64,000 bases of DNA, from contig BTRK01000005.1 in assembly GCA_036245805.1 (NCBI GenBank), forward strand, positions 21,366,984 through 21,430,983, read 5' to 3'. The notes below the pieces were generated by a model. It ran no database searches. It was not told the origin of the DNA and worked only from the letters and a program-made list of their open reading frames with translations. Positions 1-11,339 of the stretch are shown piece after piece; the first letter of the stretch is position 1; every line of letters begins with the position of its first letter. This DNA is from Pristionchus mayeri. Lineage: Eukaryota; Nematoda; Chromadorea; Rhabditida; Neodiplogasteridae. Position numbers and translations under genes: made by a program.

Positions 1-3000
1 TAGGAGATTTTTTCTGGAGGAACGGAATGAGTGACTTTAGAGTCGGGTCGGCTTTCATCATTTCCAAACTGCCGAAAAGACAGAATTGTCTACGAGCTCG
101 TGTGACTGCGACATTCATTCTCCTCCCATCAGTCACGAATCCGACGTTCCCTTCACATGTTAATTGTACATATACAATCCCACAGCAAAGATCACTAACT
201 TCTTTTGTTTAGACGAACAAGACTGAACAAAATAATCTCCTTCTGTTTACCCTGAAATTCTACAACTTTATCACGGGTCTCTTGTAAGAATGCAGGAATG
301 CATCTTAAATTTTGACTCTCACATCCAGACTGTTTGTCATAAGGCGTACTTTTCCGTAGTATCAGCTGTACAATAGTTGTCCCATACATATCTGCTTTCA
401 AATCTTTTATCCTTCCCATACTAGAATACGCCTCTCCCGTCTGGTCTCCCTTCTCATCTGGTCGTATTCGCAAATTAGAGAAAGTTCAACATCTATTTAG
501 TAGGCTATTATATTATCGTTGCTCTCGAACAGACGTCTCTTTCCCCTCTTATTCTGATCGATTAGCCCTATATTCTCTACGCTCTCTTTATGTTCGCCGT
601 ATTGTCATTGACATAGTGCTAGCTCTTAAAATTTTCGCTAACGCTGTTGAGTTGTCAGTATGTAATTTCTATACATATAGGACTATTACCAGACGTCATA
701 GTGCCTTTGTTCTTCACATTCCCGCTTTCCGAAGGGAAAATTTGAAAGCATCGTTTGCTCATAGAACAGTTAGATTTCTAAATAAGCTCCACTTAATTTG
801 CAATCCTCTATTGTCGATCGAGACTATTAAGCACTATTTGCTAATTCACCCTAATCTTCTGCGTACTCTTGGAATTGAAATTAGAAATCTTTAGCATCTA
901 TCCTTACCGCCATCCCCCCCCCTCCCACCTTTCCTCTCCTTTTTCTCTTCTCAACCCTTCCCCAACCATTCTCACCCCCTTCGATCTCCTCCGATCTCCT
1001 GTCACACAAGTCTCCAATACGATATACATTGGACAAGCGGCCACTCCTACCGCTCACGAGGCTCCCTCCCCTCGCCACTCTCTCTTTCTTGTGCGACACG
1101 ATTCGGAAGATATACTCCCCCCCCCCTCCCTCCCTCTTCCCTAACCCTAATTATATTCTCGAACATTCTATACTTGATGAAGCGCCCTTGTGGTGTACGA
1201 TAAATAAAAATAAATAAATAATGCTGGCTACTAGAAATATTTTACGTCACAGATTTCGATAATAATTGGTGTATGTACACGTTTGGGGGTCAGAAGAAGG
1301 TCAATCCACTCGGTTCGGTGAAATCTGCACATTATCGATTTTTATGATCTACTTCCAATTGACATATTTTAGTCAATTTTCATCGTAGAGGGCACTTTTT
1401 GTGCTCATTTTGCTCGTAATGACGAGCTCTACAAAAGTGTAAGCAACGTCCAAAACGAGCACAAAAAGTGCCCTCTACGATGAAAATTGACTAAAATATG
1501 TCAATTGGAAGAGAACCGAGTGGATGGACCTTCTTCTGACACCCAATCATGTCCATGAACCAAGTTTAATCAAAATCTGAAATACAAAATATTTTCTAGT
1601 AACTTCACGAGTAAGTTTTCCTACACTTTTACTGGAGACCCGTGTTATACCGTACCAGATGAATTATTCTTTGTATGCACAACATCTTATACCTGGAATG
1701 CATCAACAGTGTCCACCATTATGCCGGGCCGATCAACCAACATTTGGCGAATGAAAGCAATCTGAGCGAAGTACGGGGATATCACTCCCACATTTTCCTT
1801 AAGTCCCATTAAATTGTTCTTGCACTGTTCTCGTAACTCACCTCACGAATTCCGAACCGAATTAGGCATCGGATATAACGAACTATTTGTTTAGCTTCTT
1901 CTATATCGATGTAACAAAATAGTATCAGGTGGATAGTCGAATCAATATACTCACCGATATTTCGAAACGATTTGTCAACACCCTCTTCATTTTTGCTATT
2001 TACCGTATCCATATCGAAATGGATCATAGGAAGATTTATTTCTGGAGGAAAGTCTTGATATAAATCGCTACAATAGGACTTCAAAACAAATCGATTAATT
2101 CATCTCTACCTTATCAAATGGCCAGCCACTGAAGGATGTGCTTTGAGTAGACCATTGTAAAATCGATCGTTGCTCCAATGCATAATAGCCCTGCGAAAGG
2201 AGAGGATGCATTTGTAGTGTCCACCTAGCACACTCATTCATTCGGAATTGTTCGTCGAGGAGGAAAGTGCAGTTAGCTGATTTGAATTCCTTCATGAGTC
2301 TCTCCAAGAGCGAAACGATCTGAGAGATAGGCACATTAGAATGGTCGCCTCCTGTGTGCATGCCTTAGCATCATTTGTAAGAACGAAGGGAGGGAGTTGC
2401 ATCGGGTCTCCAGAGAGAACAATACGAGGCGCGTAAGCACCAGCGATCCACGAACTGGCCTCCGAGACTTGTCCCGCCTCATCCATCACAACAACAGATG
2501 GATCCCATCCATAGCCACTCGATAATTCGCGCACTTGCGAATTCGCCACTGTTGATACAATCACGAAGCATCCACTCAGTAATTTCTTAATACAAATAGG
2601 GAGTAGGAAAAGGTGAAGATCGACCTCCTGTACCTTCTTCAGAGTCCACAACTCCTTCAGCGCAGCACCCACGTCTTTCTCATTCTTAGATTCCTGAAAA
2701 GAATGCCTATCATCGATACAATGATAGTTTTACACAACTTCATCACAGTCTCACGAATCTCATCCATATCTCACGTTTTTCATGTAGACTCTAATATCAT
2801 CCGAATTGGCGACGTAATAATATTAAAGTTACCGGACGAGGACGAAACCCTGATCTGACCCTGATCTCGTCGCGTGTACGAGAGAGTATGCAAAAGTGAG
2901 AGAGCGCGGGATTACGCTGATCATTTCGGGCTTTCCCTTGAGGCTATTATTGATTTTTTTAGCATTTTTGTATATTCATTCTCAACTAATTCAGCGATCG

Positions 3001-4520
3001 GCTATTCGATGGAGGACAAAAATAGGGGGTCAATTTCGTCCTCGTCCGGTAACTTTAAGGGGGTTCTTTAAACGCGAGTGAATTGACAAGTTTAGTTGTG
3101 CTAACCCACCAGTTGCTCGAGTATATGGGGAGGGGCTTCTTCTCGAACTCGTGTATCGATCGTGTCCAGTTTAATGTGCGAATCTTCGCCCATTCCATTC
3201 AATCTCTCCATTATCTCGCCGAGTGCAGCGTGTGTTTGAGCAACGACTAGTACCTGGAGGGAGAGAGAGAGAGAGAGAGAGGGCGGGCGGGGGGTATGGG
3301 CAACGCACCCTCTTCTTCTCGCGAACACACTGGACGATGATCTCAGTGACTACATTGGTCTTGCCCGTGCCTGGAGGTCCCTGCAGATAAGAGATGAGAA
3401 GGGACGTCCACTCTCACTTCACTTGGATGCACACGAATGGTCGTTTAGGATTGAGAGCAGCTGCGACGGCCCTTCTTTGACTGTAGTTCAGTGGCTGAGT
3501 GGGCGAGAAGGACTTGTCTGAGAGAAATTCCTTCGCCGCCCCCCCCCCCCCTCTCTCTCTCTATTACCATGGTGGATTGAAGGCATGAGAGATCCTCGGA
3601 AAGCCATATCAACAAGTTTGCGACACGGGAGTGAGGGGACAAGATCTTCCTCACAATCTCGCCATATTATCTTATTCTCATTCGGAAGAAACCTGGATGA
3701 ACTTTGAAATAGCTTCTAGACTGCGTGCGAAGGGATATGGATGCATTGCAAATTTCGAATCCGATGTATACGAAAAGCGTCCAGAAATCAGCACCTATAA
3801 CGAAATAAGTGAAAATTTTCTTTTCGAAAAGACAACGTCAATCACGCCGACGAGTAGTCACTTACTTTGAATACAGACAAGGAATTATTCGAAATAACAA
3901 CTCCGAAATTGGAAGAGCTTTCATATTCATAATCACAAATGGACACATGTGATCGAGTGTTGAAGATATTCTTAGTATTAGGATTCGTTTGAAGTATGTT
4001 GAAGGTAACCTAAGATATATAAAAGGAATTCTTTAGCCGCCATAGGTAGATGATACCGTACTCCTCTTGGTAAATTTATCGTATTCACAGTCAGCAACCG
4101 TAATTGGCAGTATTGCGTATCCTTGAGAATATGCATCTTCTGACCCATTTTGAAAAACAGTCTTCATCTCTAAATTATACTCCTCTGCTTGTTTTTCCAA
4201 AAGCTTTCTCCATTCATTCATAAGCACCACGAATGGGGAAGGGAATTTCACTTTCTCTGAAAGTAAGCTATCGAATGAAAAACGGATGAGGATGCATCAA
4301 ACCCGTCCTCGATTTGTGCCTCCCCATCAATGATTTTTGGCGTTGTGAACATCCGAGAATTCGCGAAAATATCCGCACATTCGCAATTATACGAGCTTGA
4401 TTTAACATCTAAGGCATTAATTGTATTAATATTCTAGTCTTCAGATACTGAAACAAGCACTGTCAACTCCATACAAATAAGGTCTAGCTCAGCAATAACA
4501 ACACATATTTGTTTATCCAT
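1..4520 (-). CDS. SF1B helicase, IGHMBP2/SMUBP2-like (C terminus beyond window edge)
   Basis: A superfamily 1B RNA/DNA helicase read as about ten exons. In order: start at 4520 (MDKQICVV), an N-terminal 2B/stalk region around 3720-4250 ([15 protein letters not shown]), motif Q ([13 protein letters not shown]) near 3460, Walker A GPPGTGKT near 3370, motif Ia VLVVAQTH near 3240, Walker [10 protein letters not shown] near 2490, motif [14 protein letters not shown] near 2410, motif [10 protein letters not shown] near 2250, then [21 protein letters not shown] split by a 1.4-kb intron (252-1692), and motif [11 protein letters not shown] near 90. Introns are 31-60 nt except where repeats have inserted (252-1692 and about 2700-3103). 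The reading frame is discontinuous near 2350. It lies 224 bp downstream of the ornithine-decarboxylase-like gene on the same strand, so co-transcription is likely. The order and spacing of motifs fit IGHMBP2 or the nematode ERI-6/7 and ZNFX1-type relatives; the exact subfamily is not settled. Confidence 0.85.
272..1644. mobile_element. Foldback element, CACGGGTCTC family, copy 1
   Basis: Begins CACGGGTCTC and ends GAGACCCGTG, flanked by TTAT on both sides (268-271 and 645-648 past 1000, i.e. 1645-1648). The interior from 1222 to 1560 is a near-perfect palindrome centred near 1437. It fills almost all of one helicase intron; without it and the duplicated TTAT the intron would be about 64 nt, like its neighbours. 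A LINE fragment is inserted near its left end. A second copy of the family is at 29539-32369. Confidence 0.8.
301..1219 (+). mobile_element. 5'-truncated LINE (non-LTR retrotransposon) fragment
   Basis: From about 489 to 892 an open frame reads like the C-terminal end of a Jockey/CR1-type reverse transcriptase: [16 protein letters not shown], then ANAVELSV, then [20 protein letters not shown] and FLNKLHLI. It is followed by a C-rich 3' UTR and ends in a (TAAA)n-like tail at 1200-1219. The bases AATG occur on both sides (297-300 and 1220-1223) and the flanks rejoin to the sequence seen uninterrupted in the sister foldback at 32339-32346, so this is an insertion into that foldback. The fragment lacks the catalytic domain and is dead. 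Confidence 0.75.
2827..3054. mobile_element. TTAA-flanked MITE, family A, GGACGAGG subfamily
   Basis: Inverted ends AGTTACCGGACGAGGACGAA, flanked by TTAA at 2823-2826 and 3055-3058. About 228 bp, no coding capacity. It sits in a helicase intron. The interior carries the family hallmarks: a GAGAGAGTATGCAAAAGTGA box and a TTCAGC-rich stretch near the right end. Confidence 0.85.
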
Positions 4521-4743
4521 AGTTTCATATTTTATAAAACAAAGTGAATTCATTGTGTTGGAAAGAAAATGTGAACCACGAGGCAGAAAGATTTTGTTCT
4601 TTTCCGGAAACGATTTTTAATGAATAGAAAGCAACAGGGAGGAAGACAGAATGAGAAATATGAATACGCAATCGCAATAAGAAAGGGACACATTGAACAG
4701 AATAAGAAGTACAACAGGTCATGAAATGAATAGAGCATGATGT

Positions 4744-6960
4744 TCAGTTGAAAACTCTCCAGAAGCATTCGGTCATGTCGTCGGGCTCGGGATCGCTCTC
4801 TCCATCGGTTTCTCCCTCGCTGCCCCCATCCGACATCAGCTCCTTCTCCCCTCCCTGCAGTCTCTCCCAGTGATCTCTCCCCGTGAAGTAATAGACAGGG
4901 AAGCAGTCCTCCTCTCTGCAATGCCCTGTTCTCCCCCCCCCCCTCCCTCTCACTATCTCACCTGGCCGCATATGCACCCATCTCCTTCCACAGCAAACAG
5001 TCTCCCACTGCTAGAGCAGGCAATCTCGTGTGTCTCTCTGGCCAATCCATCGTATCTCTGGCTGATCCCATCACGGCACTCTCGTGTTCCCTCCCTCCTC
5101 CTTGTGAGTGAGTGAGTACAAGTGGTTCGCATCTTGCCTCCTCCCCCATCAGTCGATTCGAGAAGACCCCGTACACCGATTGGGTGGTCTCGTATACGAA
5201 TCCATGAGTGCCCTCCTCTTCCTTCCTCCTCGTGATCAATCCTGCATCTATCGACCTCTTCCCCACGATGGCAGTGACCAGACTAAAGGCTGAAGCTGCC
5301 AACAATCGACCAGGAGTCGCCATCAACTGAATACCTCGAGTTAGAAAGGACAGAGAGGGGGGAGGGATGGAATACCTTGAGATGGGGAACATTGGCAGTG
5401 TCGAGGAGGCAATGGAGAAGAGAAGAAGACTGCACTCCATCGCCTACGTCGAGAGTGGAGAGGGGGTAGGAGGAGAGGGAGGAGAGGAGATGGACGAGAA
5501 CTCTCGCCCTCTCCACCATATCCTCCCCCTCTGCCATCAACTGCACTGACACACCACTCACTGCTACGCCCGCACTGCAATCCACCAATTACCAAGAGGC
5601 GGAGTCAAGGAGGCAGACAACTCACGCAATCAGTCTGGGAATACATTCCATCGCCTCTTCGATGCACATACCCATGGAGAGATCGATTCGATCCGAATCT
5701 GCTTATGATATGATTCTCTCCCTTCCTCCCATTCACTGTTCCATAACCCAATGAAAAACAAACCGGGGGAGAGAGAGACGCGGAGGAGAAGAGGCTGGTA
5801 GGGATTAAGTGCCGCCGCATCCATTGCACTCTCCTCGCTGTCAACCATCAGAGCATGCAGGGGCTCCTGGGAGAGGACAAGCGGAGGAGGGGGGGAGGGA
5901 GGGGGGGGAAGGGGAGTACCTGCAAACTGGTGACGAGTCGTAGCATCTTCCGAGTCATAAGATGAGAGTGGAAGACGATTCGTGATGGGGGAATGAGGGA
6001 AAGAGCTCGCTCCAATTCTCTCACCGTCGACACCTGAATACTCACTCCATCCATATCAGGACTGTGCGGAAAATATTCGGAGCGGACATTAGTGAAAAAT
6101 TGTTGATCATTTTTTCCGCATGCATTTAATTTTTTGCTTGATAATGGCCTACAAAGTATACTGTAGTGAACTATCACTTAAATCCGGCGATGTTGTTCGT
6201 ATTCGAAAATAAGTAATGGTGTTGGGTTTGGCCGCGTAACGGTCCGACTCTCCTCAATTTTCATGCTCTCTCGCCTCTCTAACCGATGAGAGTGTGCGGG
6301 TTGGAGAGAGCGAGACCATAGCTCGTTTGGCCATGTGAGAAATAGGTGCAAAAATCGGTGGTCTCGACGGAAAAAATAGAGGCAACGTTGAGGCTCAAAA
6401 TCGTTGTCAGCAGAAAAATATAATTTAACCTTTCACATAAATTTAGTTTTTGATAGCCTAGAAAAAGTCGGAAAATTTTCTGAATCCGGAAAATCAGAAA
6501 ATGCACAGCCCTGATCCATATCTTCCTCTCTCTGACCTGTAGATTGCACTGTTTCCTCCTCGTGAGTAGTTCGAGTAGAAGGGGATCATCATTGCATGAG
6601 AGTGGGTAGAAGGGGACACAATGGGGGACGAGACGATGCCAATCAGAGAGGGAATCTTCCACTCGAGAAGCATCCATCACGAAGAAGCATTCCGTCTCCA
6701 TCGACTGTAATCCTTCTCTTCCCACCCCCCCCCCCCCCCTCTCCCTCCTCCTCACCAGACTGGCCACTCTCCTGGCGATTTCCTCCATCTGGGGCGTGTC
6801 TTCATACACGGCAAGGGAGACATCACTCAGCTGTTCCTTCCATCTCGCTCCCATTCCCTCGTATGTCGCAGACACCAGACGACAGCGTCGACGGCCTCCG
6901 CACTCTGATGACAACAACTCTTCATTCGCCCCCCCCCCTCAACTCACCGCCAGAAATCAT
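4744..6960 (-). CDS. Ornithine-decarboxylase-like pseudoenzyme (antizyme-inhibitor-like)
   Basis: Exons read from the start at 6960 (MISG, 44-nt intron) to a TGA at 4744. The order of ODC landmarks is kept: CFFVMDASRVEDSL, CVPFYPLSCND (ODC PFYAVKCND), PPSRIVFHSHLMTRKM, SVQLMAEGEDMVERAR, STLDVGDGVQ (ODC DIGGGF), LMATPGRLLAASAFSL (ODC AEPGR), SVYGVFSNRL, MGSARDTMD (ODC WGPTCD), VGDCLLWKEMGAYA. Known ODC roles mapped on these: the PLP Schiff-base Lys69 is Ser, His197 is Gln, the middle Gly of GGG is Asp, Glu274 is Thr, Asp332 is Gly and Cys360 is Arg; Tyr389 and Arg277 remain. It therefore cannot be an ordinary decarboxylase. The acidic tail (GSEGETDGESDPEPDD) is unusual. By analogy with antizyme inhibitor, it may bind antizyme and control polyamine synthesis; this is inference. 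The splice between the exons ending near 6537 and starting near 6070 is uncertain. Confidence 0.8.
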
Positions 6961-7118
6961 GTTATCGGTCATTCAATCCAATGCGTATAATCCAATAGTC
7001 GTTCACAGTTCGGTCCTTTCCCTGCAATGGAGGGAGTTGAAAGAATGGTTCGAAAGAATCCAGTCCACTCACTATTCGATATGGTATATTCCTCAGTTGT
7101 CTTCCTCCCAAGAGGAAT

Positions 7119-7407
7119 TCAGCAGATTCCGTCTGGATCGGGATCCCAGGGGGGTTCTGCGTTCACGTCGAGGTGTTCCTGCAGAGTACAACCACCTTCC
7201 CCTCCCTTTCTTTTCCTTCCTCACCTGAGTGCTACGGAGGGTGGGCTCGCCAACTGAGCTGATCTTCCACGAGTTCAACTCCAGAGGCTGCAATACACAA
7301 TCATTATTTCTTAAATTGTTATTTTGGTTCACACTCACCGAGAGCCCTGGTAAATTTGGTAAGGAGGGATCACTACTTTCGTCTGACGACGACGTTGACG
7401 ACGGAAT
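7119..7407 (-). CDS. Unidentified gene, 3' exons only
   Basis: Three short exons can be joined in frame: 7345-7407 (about), 7225-7287 (LELNSWKISSVGEP) and 7119-7178 (EHLDVNAEPPWDPDPDGIC, then TGA), with a consensus donor and acceptor at each junction. The stop lies about 160 bp upstream of the start of the ODC-like gene on the same strand, the arrangement expected of the first gene of a nematode operon. I recognise no family and could not follow exons further upstream with confidence. Confidence 0.35.
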
Positions 7408-7541
7408 CTTCGGTTAGGATAAGGTGGGCCTTCGAGGCAACGTCCATACACACTTTCCACCGAGTGTGCAGAACTCGCAAGAGTTATAAGATAGAGAGAA
7501 GTGGCTGCTTCTTCAATAATTCATTGTCAAGGTTAATTTGA

Positions 7542-8439
7542 AATAGGAAAAAAATGTAATGGGCGTTATTGCGAAAGAATGTACAGGGCGAGAATAGAGT
7601 GTGAGGCAAGATCTAATTTAGGGCATAAATAAGAAGTTCTGGAAGATTGGAAATGTTTACTCCGAGGCACATAGCCTATATATTACATAAAAAAATTTTA
7701 AAAAAGAAAGAAAACCAAAGTATTTAGCGCCTTCGTTTTCGCATTGGCAAATAAATGCAATCGATTGGTGAGGAAATAAGGTGAGGGGAGGGAAGATGGG
7801 CGCTTGAGAAGGCGGAAGGATACAAAACAATCAAGATACAACTTAATTAGATGAAATGCATAAAAATTGAAGAAGAGAAAAGCACGCAGAAAGAAATCGA
7901 CAAGAGGGGGGGGGGGGATAGTGAATAAGCAAGGATAGAGAAAGGGATAGGAGAGGGTAACGAGGAGACATGAAACGGCGAGAGAAAGAGAGGGAGAGAA
8001 AAGGGATAAAAGCGGTAATTTAAATCCGCTATTCAGAGTAGGGACGATAACCACAGTGTAATGATTTCCCTAGGGTGTACTTCCTCTAGACCTATTAGTA
8101 TCGTTGTTTGTTTGTTCCTCTATTGTTGCTTGTTGTCCCTCTATTGTCAGCACGGAAGAGCCGGGACGTTGTAGGTGAAATGGCTCAGCGAAATATTCAA
8201 ATTTGACTACGGTACTTTTGGTCATTTTTTTACCGTAGTCAGTTAGCTTTCAGTTTGCGTTAAACATTAACTACTGTAGATTTGGGCGTTTGTTGCAGTT
8301 ATTCTGGAAGGGTTCCATTTTGATAGAATTAGTTTTTTTTTGTTTTCGAGGGTTTAAATGAATTCCTTCCAGCTTCTTGCCGTTTTCAATATAACGAATA
8401 AACAGTTTGAGCAATACTCCGTGCAGTTGAAGATTCTTT
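7542..8439. other. Intergenic, no gene seen
   Basis: Purine-rich low-complexity DNA (7680-8010), a poly-G run near 7908, then AT-rich sequence with TACGGTA/TACCGTA words near 8205-8280. No conserved frame found. Confidence 0.5.
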
Positions 8440-8871
8440 CTACCGTCTGTGGTATACTCGCCAGCATAAATTAAGATTACGTATATTTATCAACAAATGT
8501 GCGTGTAACAATAACAAGAAGTAACAATGTTCAAAGTGGTATAAGTCATTAGAAACGAATTGATAACGATAAACAACAGATTGATCATCGAATTTTGTTC
8601 TTTTGCCAGAGCCGCCATTTCCACCATCGAAACTACTCTTGAAATCTCTTCTGTCACCACCCCGGAAGCCTCCTCTTCCTCCGCGATCACCACCGCCACA
8701 GCCTGAATATTTAGTATTCAGTGACATTTCTTCGTGATACACATGTATACCTCCGAATCCTCCACCGCCGCGTCCACCTCTGCTACCTCGAGCTCCGCCT
8801 CGCCCTCTTCCGCGTGAACTAGGAGCTTGAGGGAGGTAACGTTCCACGGGCAACAGCTTTGCCGGGTCGAT
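8440..8871 (-). CDS. GAR1: GAR1 (H/ACA snoRNP protein), C-terminal exons only
   Basis: After an acceptor at 8872 the frame reads [17 protein letters not shown], the signature where the GAR1 core ends, then an RGG-rich tail ([25 protein letters not shown]) and a basic end KRTKFDD. A 48-nt intron with consensus ends (8703-8750) splits the RGG region; because 48 is divisible by three, retention would add 16 residues in frame. GAR1 binds box H/ACA snoRNAs with dyskerin, NOP10 and NHP2 for pseudouridylation. The central domain (the part that should read like GKVDEIFG) was not found on this strand between here and 11.3 kb. Either 5' exons are too diverged for me to see, or this is an orphaned fragment cut off by the element at 8939-9273. 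Confidence 0.7.
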   Translation of the reverse strand: MDPAKLLPVERYLPQAPSSRGRGRGGARGSRGGRGGGGFGGIHVYHEEMSLNTKYSGCGGGDRGGRGGFRGGDRRDFKSSFDGGNGGSGKRTKFDDQSVVYRYQFVSNDLYHFEHCYFLLLLHAHLLINIRNLNLCWRVYHRR

Positions 8872-8938
8872 CTATAAGGTTTTGGATTTTTTTGACTGTA
8901 TATGTATATGTATATACTGTAACAGTTTGAAACTGTTA

Positions 8939-9273
8939 CACGGCCCCTGGAGCATCGACATAAGGAAAGGGAAAACGTCCAGGGGCTGTCCATGAAATTG
9001 CTTGAGCTGTATAAAAATATGCTGCAGAATTACCGCTAAACATAGAAAAAATGCCTGAAATTCAGGGTTTTTGTTGATCGCAAACTGAGTTTGCAGTTTG
9101 GTTGGGGAAATTTCAGGGACATCGTTACGAGAAACATTCAACATTAGTGTCGATCAGGCAACATTAGTGATAAATCAGGCAATACTGACTGTACATTATT
9201 TGAACGCGCGCTCCTTTTCCTTGATCCTTGCGGACGTTTTATTTTTCCTTATGTCGATACTCCGGGGGCCGTG
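8939..9273. mobile_element. MITE, CACGGCCCC family, copy 1
   Basis: Inverted ends CACGGCCCCTGGAGCATCGA and the complementary ATGTCGATACTCCGGGGGCC, about 335 bp apart, no coding capacity. A related, more eroded copy is at 61322-61609. This copy lies directly 5' of the GAR1 terminal exons. Confidence 0.7.
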
Positions 9274-11339
9274 GTCATGTAAGTATTGACCGCGGAGCTC
9301 CGTCCTTTCTGCCGTTCACCATTTTTTGCATTGGGAAAACTCACACACCATCACACCACCATTTTATTTATTTATTTTCTCAGGTTTAATTTATTTTAAT
9401 TAATTATTTTTTTGCGTACAATCAATAGAGCATCATCTGAAGATACATAATCTTAACTGAATTAAGTAATTTAGTGGTTGTAAAACAAAAATAAATGGAT
9501 TGTTAGAAAATTGATCTTCACATTTTTCTAATGATTTGTATTTTTCTCTTTAAATCGGAGTGCACAGTTTTAGTGCTCTATTCAGTTGATTGCGCTAACC
9601 ATCCCTGCACTCTGTAGAGGAACTAGTGATGCTCTGGGTTCGTTCGCAAGCATGATATATGACTCTTTCTGAGACACTGTCGTCACTTTTGCCAGTTAAT
9701 CTTGATTTTCTCCATTTTTCTGAGTGCACAGTTTGACTTGAACCTTTAATCACATGCAGCCACCTTCCCTCCGTCCTAAACAAGTGCTAAAAATGATGGT
9801 CCGTCGTTCGCAGACTTGCTTACAGCAGTCCAAGTTCAAAATGGACAAACGCTCGATTCTCGGGCTGCACAGCAGTAGAGCGTGATTAATTGGTCTATTT
9901 TTGAAAACAACATTGTCTCAGAAGAAACAAATTCGCCCAAACTCAACCAAAAAATTTTGGTAGATCTCTGGTAAATTGTGTATTTTTTAAAGGCATATGT
10001 ATTAGTGCTATTATTTTTTCAATGACTATTATTGTTCATAATCGATTCCGCAACCTCGATTTCATAAGATAAGAATTGCGGAATTGATATAGAATGCATT
10101 TTTAACACCCCTCCGCGGTTCCTACATGTAAGTGATCGGTTTAGCTAAATTATGCATACATTTGATTTTTCTTACTTTTACTGATTTTTATATCTTAAAA
10201 ACATGCACACATGCGTTTCCAACATAATCGATTTTATTTTAATGCTCTTTCCAGAGATAAGAAAAGACTAATTCGCGATTTGCAAACTTTGAGTTTAGGT
10301 CATTCAAGTGGAAATATCACCATTTCCAACGGCTGTCAAGGCTAGTGTTATACACTGCGTGATAGCTCAGTGAATCGCCGATACGAGACAAGTGATTTTG
10401 TTAGGTGGGAAAGTCCATGGTCACGGAGAGGCAAAAATAACCTCGATTTCAGCTGGTTTTAGTTATTTAAACTTAAATATCACAATTTCCAACGGCTTCC
10501 AACTCTAGTGTTATGCATCTGGTGAAAGCTATTACTGGTATGATAGGATTGGTTTGATTAGGTGGGAAAGCCCGGGAAGGTGGATGAAGGTCATACAAGT
10601 CAGATGAACTTCGATAGTTTCTAAAACATGCCGCAACTTAGCTATATCACTAATACGTTTACAGAGATGCGTTCTAGCTGATAGATAAACATATTCTGTA
10701 TATCACGCGTGTCGCATAAGAATTGAATAGATTTGTGAACAGGCTGGTACATTTTTTCACCCCTGCATCTGTGAGCGTTTTCAGGTAGTTCCTATGGTCC
10801 CTAAACAGAAACCATCAAGTTTTGAGGCATGATGCTCTGCCTACAGAGCGTTTGGTAACATGAGAAGAAAATTTTCCGCACCAAATTTCAAGGAGAATAA
10901 GCTGGTGCCAATGAATTATCTATACAGTAATTAATTTTTTAATTAATCGATTAAATTGGTTGATTTTCACCACATCTCGATAGCATATATTTTTTTGGCT
11001 CAATTGATAGAGCTCGACGAGACGAATCGAATGGTATGCTGAATGCATATGGAAATCGTGCACTAAAGATGTCGTTTTCGCGGAATTAGATTCCCATTTA
11101 CCCCCGTTTGAGGCTTGGTGACCCTCTAGCAGGCAGAGTCGACCTTTGATCTACCTTCCCTTCTCGCCCGTGAGATCGGAGTGGCCTTTGCTTTTTGATA
11201 CTTAATGAGTCTATTGTTTACATGTGATGAAATTTCTGCATAATTGCCTTTATCAGGATCATTAATATTCATGAATTAATAACAATTCTATTGATTTCGA
11301 GATATTTTTACAACCCAATTTCTGCACTCTCTTCCTCAA
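9274..11339. other. Intergenic repeat-rich DNA
   Basis: AT-rich, no conserved frame on either strand. Contains a repeat of a GAGTGCACAGTTT word (9560, 9722) and the diverged tandem repeat listed separately at 10300-10600. Confidence 0.5.
10305..10590. repeat. Diverged tandem duplication, about 160-bp unit
   Basis: The words AAATATCACCATTTCCAACG and TAGGTGGGAAAGTCC (near 10312 and 10400) recur as AAATATCACAATTTCCAACG and TAGGTGGGAAAGCCC about 155-163 bp later. No coding content. Confidence 0.6.

Noticed and set aside
6596..7228. 210-codon plus-strand open frame
   Set aside because: Lies antisense to the ODC-like exons, which have clear family motifs.
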